Assembly: GCF_024435355.1 (NCBI RefSeq)
Contig: NZ_JAMJWG010000043.1
Location: 1 to 33,671, forward strand
DNA from: Streptomyces odontomachi
Lineage (GTDB): Bacteria; Actinomycetota; Actinomycetes; Streptomycetales; Streptomycetaceae
Direction: 5' to 3'
Length of the DNA: 33,671 nucleotides
The position numbers were made by a program, and so were the translations under genes. The notes beneath the pieces are model-generated. The model was not told the origin of the DNA, ran no database searches, and saw only the letters and a program-made list of their open reading frames with translations. This document shows, in pieces, positions 1 to 7,899 of the stretch (position 1 is the stretch's first letter; each line of letters starts with the position of its first letter).

Positions 1-161
1 TTTGGTGGGTGGCTGTGGGGCGTTGAGGTGCCGGTTTTGGTGGTGGGGTGGCTGGGAGGTGCCTCCTGGGGTGCGTCGCGTAGTGGCGGCCGTGTCGTGG
101 CTTTTTGCGCAGTTCCCCGCGCCCCTTATGTGGGTGGCCGGGGTGGCTTCGCGTGGTGGGT

Positions 162-278
162 GGGGCGGGGGCGTGGGGGTATGTACGTGCTCGGTCTGGC
201 GCGTGGCCGGCACCGTTGGGTGATCGGTACTTGCGCACAGATCCTGCGCGCGCACATACCCCCACGCCCCCTTCTCGC
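162..278. repeat. Hairpin-forming MITE-like element, copy 1
   Basis: This about 117-bp unit has perfect 18-bp terminal inverted repeats, 167-184 against 254-271 (GGGGGCGTGGGGGTATGT and its complement). It could fold into one long hairpin or be a miniature transposable element. There is no coding capacity. A second copy lies inverted at 374-493. No clear target-site duplication was found. Confidence 0.6.
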
Positions 279-373
279 CGTCGGCGGCTCTCCCCCCGGG
301 GCACGTCTCCGCGGCCTGGCCTGCTCTGTCGTTGCCGTTGGCGCCTGTGCTGCCAGCGGGTGGTAGTCGCGTA

Positions 374-493
374 CGAGACGGGAGGGGGCGTGGGGGGATG
401 TGCGCGCGCAGGATCCGGACCAAGTGCCGGGATCCTGACGGGCGTACCGAGCGGGCCGGACCGAGCACGTACATCCCCCCGCGCCCCCGCCCC
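374..493. repeat. Hairpin-forming MITE-like element, copy 2
   Basis: This is a diverged copy of the unit at 162-278 in opposite orientation. Its ends, around 382-402 and 470-493, also pair with each other. Differences from copy 1 include small indels and substitutions spread along the unit, so the duplication is not recent. Confidence 0.55.
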
Positions 494-545
494 GAGACGA
501 AACACCAGGCGCCTCGGACACACCGGTAAACGCAGTTCCCGAAGA

Positions 546-879
546 CGCACGGTCACCCAAAAGGGGCGCGGGGAACTGCGCGACCGGACACGATGCAACG
601 GTCAGGTCGAAGCGCACCCTATGGGGCACCCCGGGCCGGGCCCCCGCCGGGCAGGCGCCCCTCGCCGGGCAGGCGGGCCGTGCGACTGACAACGGCGCCC
701 GGAGAACGCAGGCGTCGAGGTCGCACGGTCACCCAGAAGGGGGCGCGGGGAACTGCGCGACCGGCCACGACGCGGCCGTCAGGTCGAAGCGCACCCTATG
801 GGGCACCCCGGGCCGGGCCCCCGCCGGGCAGGCGCCCCTCGCCGGGCAGGCGGGCCGTGCGACGGACAACGGCGCACCC
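546..879. repeat. Tandem direct repeat, 177-bp period, two copies
   Basis: Copy 1 spans about 546-700 and copy 2 about 722-879. Positions 601-686 and 778-863 are identical over 86 bp. Each copy begins with the Streptomyces-type motif GGGGCGCGGGGAACTGCGCG and contains GC-rich self-complementary stretches such as CCCCGGGCCGGG and repeated GCCGGGCAGGCG. The near identity suggests a recent duplication. Reading frames within it are unlikely to be genes. Copy 2 ends next to the stop codon of the gene at 883. Confidence 0.8.
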
Positions 880-882
880 GGA

Positions 883-1440
883 TCAGCCCGTTGCGAAGCT
901 GACCTCGGCCGTGTCGACGGTCTCCGCGCGGCGTCCCGGGGCGCTCTGGTGCTGCCAGTAGAGGTTGGTGTGCCGGATGACCTGCTCCGGAGCCGGCGCG
1001 CCGTACGCGGTGAGGTCATCGGTGGTGTGCGCGTCGCCGACCAGGGTCACGTCGTACCCGCGCACGAAGGCCCCGTGGATCGTGGAGCGGACGCACACGT
1101 CGCTGGAGGCGCCCGTGACCACGACCCGCCCCACCGCGCGCTCGGCGAGCAGCGTCTCCAGCTCGGTGTCCTCGAACGAGTCGCCGTAGCACTTGTGGAC
1201 GACGGGCTCCGCGTCGGCACGGGACAGTTCCGGCACATACCGCCAGCCCTCACTGCCGCGCGCCATGTCCGCGTCGGAGTGCTGCACCCAGATCACCGCC
1301 ACGTCCTCCGTGCGGGCCCTGTCGACCAGGGTGTTGATGTTCGCGATCACGGCTTCACGGTCGTGGGCCTCGGCCATCACGTCGTTCTGGACGTCTATGA
1401 CGAGCAGTGCGGTGTTCGGGCGGTCGGGAAGTGTCGTCAT
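883..1440 (-). CDS. Isochorismatase-family cysteine hydrolase
   Basis: This 185-aa protein belongs to the isochorismatase-like hydrolases, single-domain cytosolic enzymes that cleave amides or vinyl ethers through a Cys nucleophile. The family triad is visible: D16 in LLVIDVQND, K83 in VVHKCYGD and C116 in SSDVCVRST. The length is normal for the family. The ATG at 1440 is preferred because the family motif starts about 12 residues later and a GAGG ribosome site lies 6-7 nt upstream; an in-frame extension to 1527 is Arg-rich and unlike the family. The substrate cannot be told from sequence (nicotinamide, isochorismate and carbamoyl compounds are possibilities). It is transcribed divergently from the peptidase at 1616. 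Confidence 0.9.
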   Translation of the reverse strand: MTTLPDRPNTALLVIDVQNDVMAEAHDREAVIANINTLVDRARTEDVAVIWVQHSDADMARGSEGWRYVPELSRADAEPVVHKCYGDSFEDTELETLLAERAVGRVVVTGASSDVCVRSTIHGAFVRGYDVTLVGDAHTTDDLTAYGAPAPEQVIRHTNLYWQHQSAPGRRAETVDTAEVSFATG

Positions 1441-1602
1441 GGCAACCTCGGTGATTCGGTGGCTCGGTGTCCGTCTGCGCGACGCGGTGGCCCGGCAGCC
1501 CGCGCACCCTCGTCGTAATTCGCACACTAGACCGAATCACTGGCAGTGGCACCTCCTTTCGCGGCATGCCCGCTCCCCAAGTCGTGCTGCTAGCCCGGCC
1601 CG

Positions 1603-1608
1603 TAGGCT
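1603..1608 (+). promoter_or_regulatory. -10 hexamer of a probable leaderless promoter
   Basis: TAGGCT lies 7 nt before the GTG at 1616 and no Shine-Dalgarno sequence is present, the arrangement typical of leaderless actinobacterial transcripts. No convincing -35 was identified. Confidence 0.55.
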
Positions 1609-1615
1609 GGCCCGC

Positions 1616-2251
1616 GTGATCCTGCTGAGCGACCCGCGCGTGCACGCCGTCCCCGTGGTCGAGTGCGGTGAGCCGCTGGCGGAGGTCACCGGCGCCCCCG
1701 AGCTACGGCTCGACCCGCGTGAGCGGGATCCCGAGGGGGCGTACGGCAGGATGCGCAGCGGTGTGCTGGCGCGGCTGCGACGGGCCGCACGCGAACTGCC
1801 GGACGGGATCGTGCCGCTGGTCGTCGAGGGCCACCGGTCCGTCACCGAGCAGGCCCGCCGGTTCGCCGCGTACGAGGACCGGCTGCGCGCGGCCGGCGTC
1901 ACGGACCCGGTCGAGCGGCACCGCCGCGCCGCCGCCTTCGTCTCGCCGGTCGAGGTGGCCCCGCACTGCGCGGGCGCGGCCGTCGACCTCACGTTGGCCG
2001 ACGCCACCGGCGCCGAACTGGACATGGGCGGTGCGGTGAACGGCCACCGCGCCGGCTCCGAGGCCACCTGCCCCTTCGACGCCCCCGGCCTCTCCCGCAC
2101 CGCCCGCCACCACCGCGACCTGCTCGCCCGCGCCCTGCGTTCGGCGGGTTTCGTCAACTACCCCACCGAGTGGTGGCACTGGTCCTACGGCGACCGCTAC
2201 TGGGCCCTGACGACCGGGGCGGACGGTGCCGTGTACGGGCCGGTGGAGTAG
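1616..2251 (+). CDS. VanX-like D-Ala-D-Ala dipeptidase (peptidase M15D)
   Basis: This 211-aa zinc peptidase resembles D-alanyl-D-alanine dipeptidases. The zinc motif is visible as H117-x6-D124 (PHCAGAAVD) and the catalytic/zinc pair as E185-W-W-H188 (EWWHW). An Arg in the segment GHRS is where VanX enzymes carry their substrate Arg. The enzyme should split D-Ala-D-Ala or related peptidoglycan dipeptides. There is no signal peptide, so it is probably cytosolic. The GTG at 1616 is chosen because a -10-like TAGGCT sits 7 nt upstream and the family fold begins directly after. No vanH/vanA or vanRS genes are nearby, so a recycling role is more likely than vancomycin resistance. Confidence 0.85.
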   Translation: MILLSDPRVHAVPVVECGEPLAEVTGAPELRLDPRERDPEGAYGRMRSGVLARLRRAARELPDGIVPLVVEGHRSVTEQARRFAAYEDRLRAAGVTDPVERHRRAAAFVSPVEVAPHCAGAAVDLTLADATGAELDMGGAVNGHRAGSEATCPFDAPGLSRTARHHRDLLARALRSAGFVNYPTEWWHWSYGDRYWALTTGADGAVYGPVE

Positions 2252-2332
2252 CGTGGCCGCGCCTTGGTCGATGAGGACGGGCGAACGTGGCCCGGTTGCC
2301 CGGCAAGGGGCTGGGGGAGGGGGAGCCGACCG

Positions 2333-2737
2333 ATGTGGGACGGACCGTTCTACCGGGTCCAGCGGGACGGCCACCAGATCCTCTTCGTGCCCGGAGAGGG
2401 AGCCGACCTCGACGAGGTCGACGACGTCGACATGTGGGTGATCTTCGAGAACGGGGACCGCTGGTCGGGAACGATGTACACGCTGGACGTCGTGCACCGC
2501 GACATGGACCGTTGGCGGCAGACCGGCGAATGCCTGGACGGCCGTTACCACGCCGTGTGGGACGGGCTGATCGTCCGTGACAAGGGCATCCCCGGGATGA
2601 TCGAGGTCGTCGACGAACTCGTGCGGAACGGTGACTACATGAGCGTCTTCCGCGATGTGGGTCCGGAGGAGCCGGACGGGCCGGCGGATCAGGAACGGCC
2701 GGCGGATCAGGAAGGGCGGGCAGAGTCGGGCGGCTGA
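2333..2737 (+). CDS. Conserved hypothetical protein, 134 aa
   Basis: I do not recognise a named family. The predicted protein is acidic, beginning WDGPFYRVQRDG, with the body rich in Asp/Glu and Trp and a plausible globular fold to about residue 110. The last 25 residues are a low-complexity acidic tail with a short duplication (PADQE twice), encoded by a 15-bp near repeat. The ATG at 2333 is preferred because a GGGGGAGGGGGAG ribosome site sits just upstream; a GTG at 2264 would add 23 Gly/Arg-rich residues. It lies 17 nt before the DinB gene on the same strand. Confidence 0.7.
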   Translation: MWDGPFYRVQRDGHQILFVPGEGADLDEVDDVDMWVIFENGDRWSGTMYTLDVVHRDMDRWRQTGECLDGRYHAVWDGLIVRDKGIPGMIEVVDELVRNGDYMSVFRDVGPEEPDGPADQERPADQEGRAESGG

Positions 2738-2754
2738 CCTGGCACAATCCGCGC

Positions 2755-3246
2755 ATGAGCAGAGACGACAGCGAGAAGGAAGCACTGTCCGGCTTCCTCA
2801 AGGCACAACGCGCCGGCGTGCTTGCGATAGTCGACGGCCTCTCCGCCGACGCGTTGACCACCACGCTGCTGCCCTCCGGATGGACACCGCTCGGGCTCGT
2901 CGAGCACCTGGGACACGCGGAACGGCACTGGTTCCAGGAGGTGGCGACCGGCGCCGCCGAGCCGCTGGACTGGCCCGCCGACGACCATGCTCCCCTGACG
3001 ACGCCGAGAGCGCCGGACGTGGTCTTCGCGTTCTACCGCGACCAGTGCCGGCGCTCCGACGCCGTCCTCGCCGCCGCTCCGCTGTCCGCGCCCCCGCGCG
3101 GGCGCCACCCGGGGCCGCTCGGTCCCGAGGTCACCGACCTGCGCTGGATCGTCCTCCACATGATCGAGGAGACCGCGCGGCACGCCGGCCACCTCGACAT
3201 CGTCCGCGAACTGCTCGACGGCCGGACGGGGCTCGCGCCCCGTTGA
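2755..3246 (+). CDS. DinB-superfamily (DUF664-like) protein
   Basis: This 163-aa four-helix-bundle protein fits the DinB/DUF664 group, many of which are mycothiol- or bacillithiol-dependent transferases in actinobacteria. The expected metal triad is visible as H51 (LVEHLGHAERHW) and H143/H146 (ARHAGHLD). The motif W43-T-P followed by the first His is typical. The protein is cytosolic. CACAAT lies 6 nt before the ATG with no ribosome site, so it may have its own leaderless promoter even though the preceding gene is only 17 nt away. The substrate is unknown. It converges with the MerR-clamp gene. Confidence 0.85.
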   Translation: MSRDDSEKEALSGFLKAQRAGVLAIVDGLSADALTTTLLPSGWTPLGLVEHLGHAERHWFQEVATGAAEPLDWPADDHAPLTTPRAPDVVFAFYRDQCRRSDAVLAAAPLSAPPRGRHPGPLGPEVTDLRWIVLHMIEETARHAGHLDIVRELLDGRTGLAPR

Positions 3247-3278
3247 CCAGACGGACCCGACGGACCCGACGGCGGACC

Positions 3279-4361
3279 CTAGCCGTCCAGCCGGACCGGC
3301 ATCAGCAGCGAGAACGTGTCCTCCGTGTCGGTGCGGCGGATCGCCAGGGGTGCCGTGGGGGCGCCGACCTCCAGAATCAGCCGGTCCCGGGCTGCGGCGG
3401 CCAGGGCGTGCAGCAGGAACTCGCGGTTGACGGCGACGTCGTACCGATCGTCTGTGCCGTCTCCGCAGACCGTCACCCCGCCGTCGGCGGCCACCTGGAG
3501 CAGGCTGAGGTCGCAGGACGCGCCGTCCTGCTCACGCGTCTCGCTCGCGCGGACCGGGCCGTTCTCCAGCGCCCGGCGGAACGCGGGAACGTCGACCACG
3601 GCACGGCGCCCCGCCGGCAGGCGGACCAGGCGACGGTAGTCGGGGAAGTCGTGGTCGAGACGCTGGCCGGCCGCCTGGCGGTCCCCCGCTTCCAGGGCCA
3701 CCCGGTCACCGTCGACGGTGAGCTGGACGGACGAGTCGTCGCTCAGCAGCGCCCGCATCGCGTCGGCGAGCGGGGACGCCACGACGGCCTGCACGCGAGG
3801 CCCACCGTGGCCGGCGGTACCGGTGCGTGCGACCGCCATCCGGTACCGGTCGGTGGCCACGACACGGAGCTCGTCGCCCTCGAGGTCGAACAGCACACCG
3901 CCGAGCATGGGCAGCTCCGGATCGGTACTGGCGGCGAAGCGGACCGCGTCCAGCGCTGCGGCCAGCTCGGATGCGGGGACGGTCGATCGGACGGTGGTGC
4001 TGTGCGGTGCGGTCATGGGGTTCTCCCTGCGTTCGAGTAGCGCTCGGATCGTGGAGAACTCGCCGCGGGCCTCGGACAGCCCCTGTTCGAGACGGCGTAG
4101 ATGCGCCTGGAGCAGCTGCCGGACCAGATCGGTGTCGGCGGCGGACCAGCCGGCCAGTACCAGCCGGATGTCCGGCAGCGGCATACCGGTCCGGCGCAGC
4201 CGCGCCAGCAACCGGGACTCCTCGAGCTGCCCCGGGTCGTACCAGCGGTAGCCGCTCACCGGATCCACCCAGGCGGGGACCAGTACGCCGGCACCGTCGT
4301 AGAACCGCAGGGCGCTCACGCTCAGTCCACTGTCGCGGGCCATTTCGCCAATACTGCGCAT
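3279..4361 (-). CDS. MerR-family regulator fused to a DNA sliding-clamp-like domain
   Basis: This 360-aa fusion begins with a MerR winged-helix domain (about residues 1-70: RSIGEMARDSGLSVSALRFYD, then GYRWY) and a helical linker (75-115). Residues about 120-360 resemble the DNA polymerase III beta clamp: PMLGGVLFD near 151, VVATDRYRMA near 167, HDFPDYRRL in the middle, and a C-terminal ETFSLLMPVRL like the clamp's last strand. A true beta clamp has three domains in about 370 aa; here only about 240 aa remain, so roughly two domains are present. ATG 4361 follows a GGAGAGCGAG ribosome site; a start at 4436 would add 25 unlikely residues. It lies downstream of the patatin gene on the same strand with an 82-bp gap. 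The ligand role of the clamp part is unknown. Confidence 0.85.
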   Translation of the reverse strand: MRSIGEMARDSGLSVSALRFYDGAGVLVPAWVDPVSGYRWYDPGQLEESRLLARLRRTGMPLPDIRLVLAGWSAADTDLVRQLLQAHLRRLEQGLSEARGEFSTIRALLERRENPMTAPHSTTVRSTVPASELAAALDAVRFAASTDPELPMLGGVLFDLEGDELRVVATDRYRMAVARTGTAGHGGPRVQAVVASPLADAMRALLSDDSSVQLTVDGDRVALEAGDRQAAGQRLDHDFPDYRRLVRLPAGRRAVVDVPAFRRALENGPVRASETREQDGASCDLSLLQVAADGGVTVCGDGTDDRYDVAVNREFLLHALAAAARDRLILEVGAPTAPLAIRRTDTEDTFSLLMPVRLDG

Positions 4362-4443
4362 CTCGCTCTCCACACCCGGAACTCTGGGGGCTGCACCAAG
4401 TCGAGGGTCAACCACCGGGTGGGAGTCGCAGGTCATCGTCGAT

Positions 4444-5289
4444 TCAACGGGCCCCGGTCCAACGGAGCTTCAGGCTCCGCCCCTGCGCGCGACCCGCCTC
4501 GGCCGCCGCGGTCCGGATGCCCGGGTCCAGCGGGTTCGGGCCGATCGCCGTGCGGGACGCCTCGTCGGGCTCGACGACGGCCACCTCGGCGCCGCCTTCG
4601 CGCAACTCCTGAAGGGCTTGGGCGAGGGGGACCTCGCTCGGGAAGGCCTGGGCGGTGCCGAGCGGCACGATCACCAGCACCCGGGACGCCCCGGCGGCGT
4701 AGTCCGCGTTCTCCGCGGAACGGGCGCCGCCGTCCATGTAGCGGCGGCCGTCGACGGTCGCCGGCGGCCACACCGCCGGCACCGCGCAGCTCGCCGTCAC
4801 CGCGTCGACCAGGCCGACGCCCGACGCCTTGTCGAAGATCCGCGGCTCGCCGCTCTCCGCGTCCACCGCGACGATCTGCAACGCGCGCTCCGGCCACGCG
4901 TGCGACGGCAGCCGTGACTCGATCACCGCGCGCCGCTCCGCCTCCGACACCGTCTCGGTCTCCAGCGCGTACGCGCCGACCGCGCGCCGCAGCTCCTGGA
5001 AGGACGGCGTCTTGTGGAGCAACTCGGTCATCTGGGCGCCGAACCGCTCCAGGTCGCCGTCGGCCATGATCTCGGCGGCCTGGAGCTCGGGCACGGTCTG
5101 CCGGGCGTACAGCTCCTCCAGGCTCAGCCCGCTGCCCAGTTGGGCCGCGACGGCGGAACCCGCCGAGGTCCCCACGATCAGGTCGGCTCCGGTGACGTCC
5201 TGGCCGGTGTCGGCGAGACCCGCCAGCAGTCCGGTGATCCAGGCGATCCCGCCGACGCCCCCGCCGCCCAGTACCAACGCCTCGCTCAT
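4444..5289 (-). CDS. Patatin-like phospholipase
   Basis: This 281-aa protein is a patatin-family acyl hydrolase using a Ser-Asp dyad. The oxyanion Gly-rich loop (VLGGGGVGG, residues 6-14), the nucleophile elbow GTSAG with S42, and the catalytic D186 in DGG are all present. The length and motif order match bacterial patatins. There is no signal peptide, so it probably acts on lipids from the cytosol. The start at 5289 is supported by an AGGGGAC site upstream and the Gly-rich loop directly after. It may be cotranscribed with the MerR-clamp gene. The lipid substrate is unknown. Confidence 0.9.
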   Translation of the reverse strand: MSEALVLGGGGVGGIAWITGLLAGLADTGQDVTGADLIVGTSAGSAVAAQLGSGLSLEELYARQTVPELQAAEIMADGDLERFGAQMTELLHKTPSFQELRRAVGAYALETETVSEAERRAVIESRLPSHAWPERALQIVAVDAESGEPRIFDKASGVGLVDAVTASCAVPAVWPPATVDGRRYMDGGARSAENADYAAGASRVLVIVPLGTAQAFPSEVPLAQALQELREGGAEVAVVEPDEASRTAIGPNPLDPGIRTAAAEAGRAQGRSLKLRWTGAR

Positions 5290-5336
5290 GACCGTCCCCT
5301 CGCCTGTGCCACCTGTTCCGGGTGCAGGGTACGTCC

Positions 5337-5358
5337 GGCCACTGACACGGGGGTGGCC
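5337..5358. terminator. Short hairpin between two same-strand genes
   Basis: GGCCAC (5337-5342) pairs with GTGGCC (5353-5358) across a 10-nt loop in the gap after the small membrane protein gene. It may end the SDR operon. The stem is short and there is no T-run, so this is tentative. Confidence 0.25.
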
Positions 5359-5387
5359 CGTGACCCCGTCGCGCCTGCCGAGCGCCG

Positions 5388-5579
5388 TCAGTGGCCGTGC
5401 CGGACCGCGAAGATCATGACGAGCGCGACCAGATGGATGCCGAACAGGAAGTAGGCCAGGTACCACCACATCTGGCGCTCGGTGCGCTTCTCCTCGGCAT
5501 CGTGCCGTTCGTCGGCGCGCGGCCCGCCCTGCGGGCCGTCGGTGCGCCGCCCGTCACCACCGGACTCCGGGCTGCTCAT
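5388..5579 (-). CDS. Small single-pass membrane protein, 63 aa
   Basis: The first 35 residues are hydrophilic and charged (many Asp, Glu, Arg, Gly). One hydrophobic helix follows at about residues 37-58 (WWYLAYFLFGIHLVALVMIF), and the protein ends RHGH. Its ATG overlaps the stop of the SDR gene (ATGA), so translation is probably coupled and the two likely work together. I cannot name a family with confidence. The coupling and the clear transmembrane segment make it a real gene despite its size. Confidence 0.65.
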   Translation of the reverse strand: MSSPESGGDGRRTDGPQGGPRADERHDAEEKRTERQMWWYLAYFLFGIHLVALVMIFAVRHGH

Positions 5580-6349
5580 GGCTCGCGGTGCACCTTCGAG
5601 TTCGACGCCTGCGCGCGGGGGCGCACGACGAGCAGGTCGATGTTGACGTGGCTGGGGCGGCTCACCGCCCAGGCGATCGTGTCGGCGACGTCCTCCGCGG
5701 TGAGCGGCTGCGCCACGCCCTGGTACACCTTTGCGGCCCGCTCGGCGTCGCCCTTGAAGCGGTTGAGGGCGAACTCGTCCGTCCTGACCATGCCGGGCGC
5801 CACCTCTATGACGCGCACCGGGGTGCCGACGATCTCCAGCCGCAGCGTCTCGGTCAGCACCTGCTGGCCGTGCTTCGCGGCGGCATAGCCGGCGCCGCCC
5901 TCGTAGGTGCCGCGGCCCGCGGTGGAGGTCAGCACCACGACGGTGCCGTCGCCGCTCGCGGTGAGCGCGGGCAGCAGGGCCTGGGTGACATGCAGGGTGC
6001 CGAGCACGTTCGTCTCGTACATCTGCCGCCACTCGGCCGGGTCGGCGCCGGCCACCGGGTCCAGGCCGAGGGCGCCACCCGCGTTGTTGATCAGGATGTC
6101 GCAGCGGTCGAGGGAGCGCGCGAAGGTGTCGACGGCGGTCTGGTCGGTGACGTCGAGCGGGTACGCGGAGGCCGACCGGCCCGCCGCGGTGAGCTCGTCG
6201 GCGAGTGCCTCGATGCGGTCCTTGCGGCGTGCGGTGAGCACCACGTGGTGGCCGGCGGCGGCCAGGGCCCGCGCGGTGGCGGCACCGATGCCGCTGCTCG
6301 CGCCGGTGACGACGGCGGTGCGGAGGGAGGCGGCGGGCGTGTCGGTCAT
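5576..6349 (-). CDS. SDR-family NAD(P)-dependent oxidoreductase
   Basis: This 257-aa classical short-chain dehydrogenase has TGASSGIG at 15-22 for cofactor binding, NNAG at 88-91, and the catalytic S142, Y155 and K159 (YAAAK). Arg41/Arg42 after the second strand suggest NADP(H) preference. The sequence resembles the YdfG/serine 3-dehydrogenase-like group acting on small hydroxy acids or alcohols, but the substrate is not determined. The ATG at 6349 has an upstream GGAG. The stop overlaps the next small membrane protein gene by the ATGA arrangement. Confidence 0.92.
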   Translation of the reverse strand: MTDTPAASLRTAVVTGASSGIGAATARALAAAGHHVVLTARRKDRIEALADELTAAGRSASAYPLDVTDQTAVDTFARSLDRCDILINNAGGALGLDPVAGADPAEWRQMYETNVLGTLHVTQALLPALTASGDGTVVVLTSTAGRGTYEGGAGYAAAKHGQQVLTETLRLEIVGTPVRVIEVAPGMVRTDEFALNRFKGDAERAAKVYQGVAQPLTAEDVADTIAWAVSRPSHVNIDLLVVRPRAQASNSKVHREP

Positions 6350-6561
6350 CTCTCGGGCTCCAAGAACGGCGTTGCTACGGCGTCGGGCGGCGGTCGGTGC
6401 GAGGGGGCTGCGGGGCCGTCGCCTGTCCGGCCACCGGCCCTTGCCCAAGGATAGGTCGGGGCCCTGGAGGCCCGGCCCGGCGGGATCGGTGGGCCACGCC
6501 GTTGCGCTCGAAGGGAGGGGCGGGAGCCCGGTGGTGTGCGGGCGGACAGGATTGACGGGCG

Positions 6562-6584
6562 CCATAGATAACCGCTATCTATGG
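6562..6584. promoter_or_regulatory. Perfect palindrome upstream of padR-like gene: candidate operator
   Basis: CCATAGATA (6562-6570) and TATCTATGG (6576-6584) form a perfect 9-bp inverted repeat with a 5-bp spacer. It is AT-rich in a GC-rich setting and ends 21 bp before the PadR start codon. PadR proteins are dimeric autorepressors that bind such dyads, so this is the likely operator of the PadR/ABC operon. Confidence 0.65.
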
Positions 6585-6605
6585 CATCAAGGAGGGAGGC
6601 GGCCT

Positions 6606-7130
6606 GTGCAGGACGTGGTGCTGGCGATGCTCGCCAAGGAGCCTGCGCACGGCTATGACCTGCGCGAACGACTGCGCCAGGGGCTCGGGCCACTGGGGCG
6701 GTCACTGAACGCCGGGCAGATCTACGTGACGCTCGCGCGGCTGGAGAAGTCCGGTCTCGTGACGTGGGAACGCGCCGCGGGACAGGCGGAGCGGCCGGAG
6801 CGCAAGGTGTACGCGCTGACGGCGGCCGGACAGGCGCGGGTGATCGAGTGGCTGGGCGAGGTGGACTGGCCGAAGCCGGACCTGACCGAGTTCCACCTGA
6901 AGCTGGTGGCCGCCGCCGCGGGCGGCCTCGCCGATCCGCGCGAGCTGGTGGACGCGCAGCGGCGGGAGCTGATGCGCCGGTTGGGGGAGGCACAGCGCGC
7001 GGCGCTGGCCGAGCCGCCCGCCTCGGACGCCGGGCTCCTGCTGGAGGGCATCACCCTCCGGCTCCAGGCGGATCTGCGCTGGCTGGACGCATGCGAACGG
7101 ACCTGGTCCGCGCGCGAGAGGAAAAACTGA
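6606..7130 (+). CDS. PadR-family transcriptional repressor
   Basis: This 174-aa protein has an N-terminal PadR winged helix (about residues 1-85): VVLAMLAKEPAHGYDLRERL, then SLNAGQIYVTLARLEKSGLV and RKVYALTAAG for the wing. A C-terminal helical dimerisation segment follows (about 95-174), as in PadR subfamily 2. GTG 6606 follows an AAGGAGGGAGG ribosome site. It precedes an ABC exporter by 6 nt and has a palindrome just upstream. The inference is that it senses the exporter's substrate and represses the operon. Confidence 0.9.
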   Translation: MQDVVLAMLAKEPAHGYDLRERLRQGLGPLGRSLNAGQIYVTLARLEKSGLVTWERAAGQAERPERKVYALTAAGQARVIEWLGEVDWPKPDLTEFHLKLVAAAAGGLADPRELVDAQRRELMRRLGEAQRAALAEPPASDAGLLLEGITLRLQADLRWLDACERTWSARERKN

Positions 7131-7136
7131 CGGTTG

Positions 7137-7895
<759 letters not shown>

Positions 7896-7899
7896 GACG

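Larger units (their letters stand above)
107..582. repeat. Nested imperfect inverted repeat, about 475 bp overall
   Basis: The segment reads as an imperfect palindrome. The outer arms carry GCGCAGTTCCCCGCGCCCC at about 107-125 and its reverse complement at about 564-582. The inner arms, 162-278 and 374-493, are reverse complements of each other with mismatches, separated by about 95 bp. The outer motif is one I know to be scattered between genes in Streptomyces genomes. Short reading frames here are on both strands and look non-coding. The function is unknown. Confidence 0.75.

Noticed and set aside
105..961. Long overlapping reading frames on both strands
   Set aside because: They run through repeats, are Arg/Pro/Gly-rich, lack ribosome sites and codon bias. 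They are by-products of high GC.
949..1518. Plus-strand frame opposite the cysteine hydrolase
   Set aside because: It mirrors a gene with clear family motifs, and its Val/Arg/Gly/His-rich product has no recognisable domain.
1616..2251. Vancomycin-resistance VanX
   Set aside because: The enzyme family fits, but no vanH, ligase or vanRS-like neighbours are present, so a resistance label is not supported.
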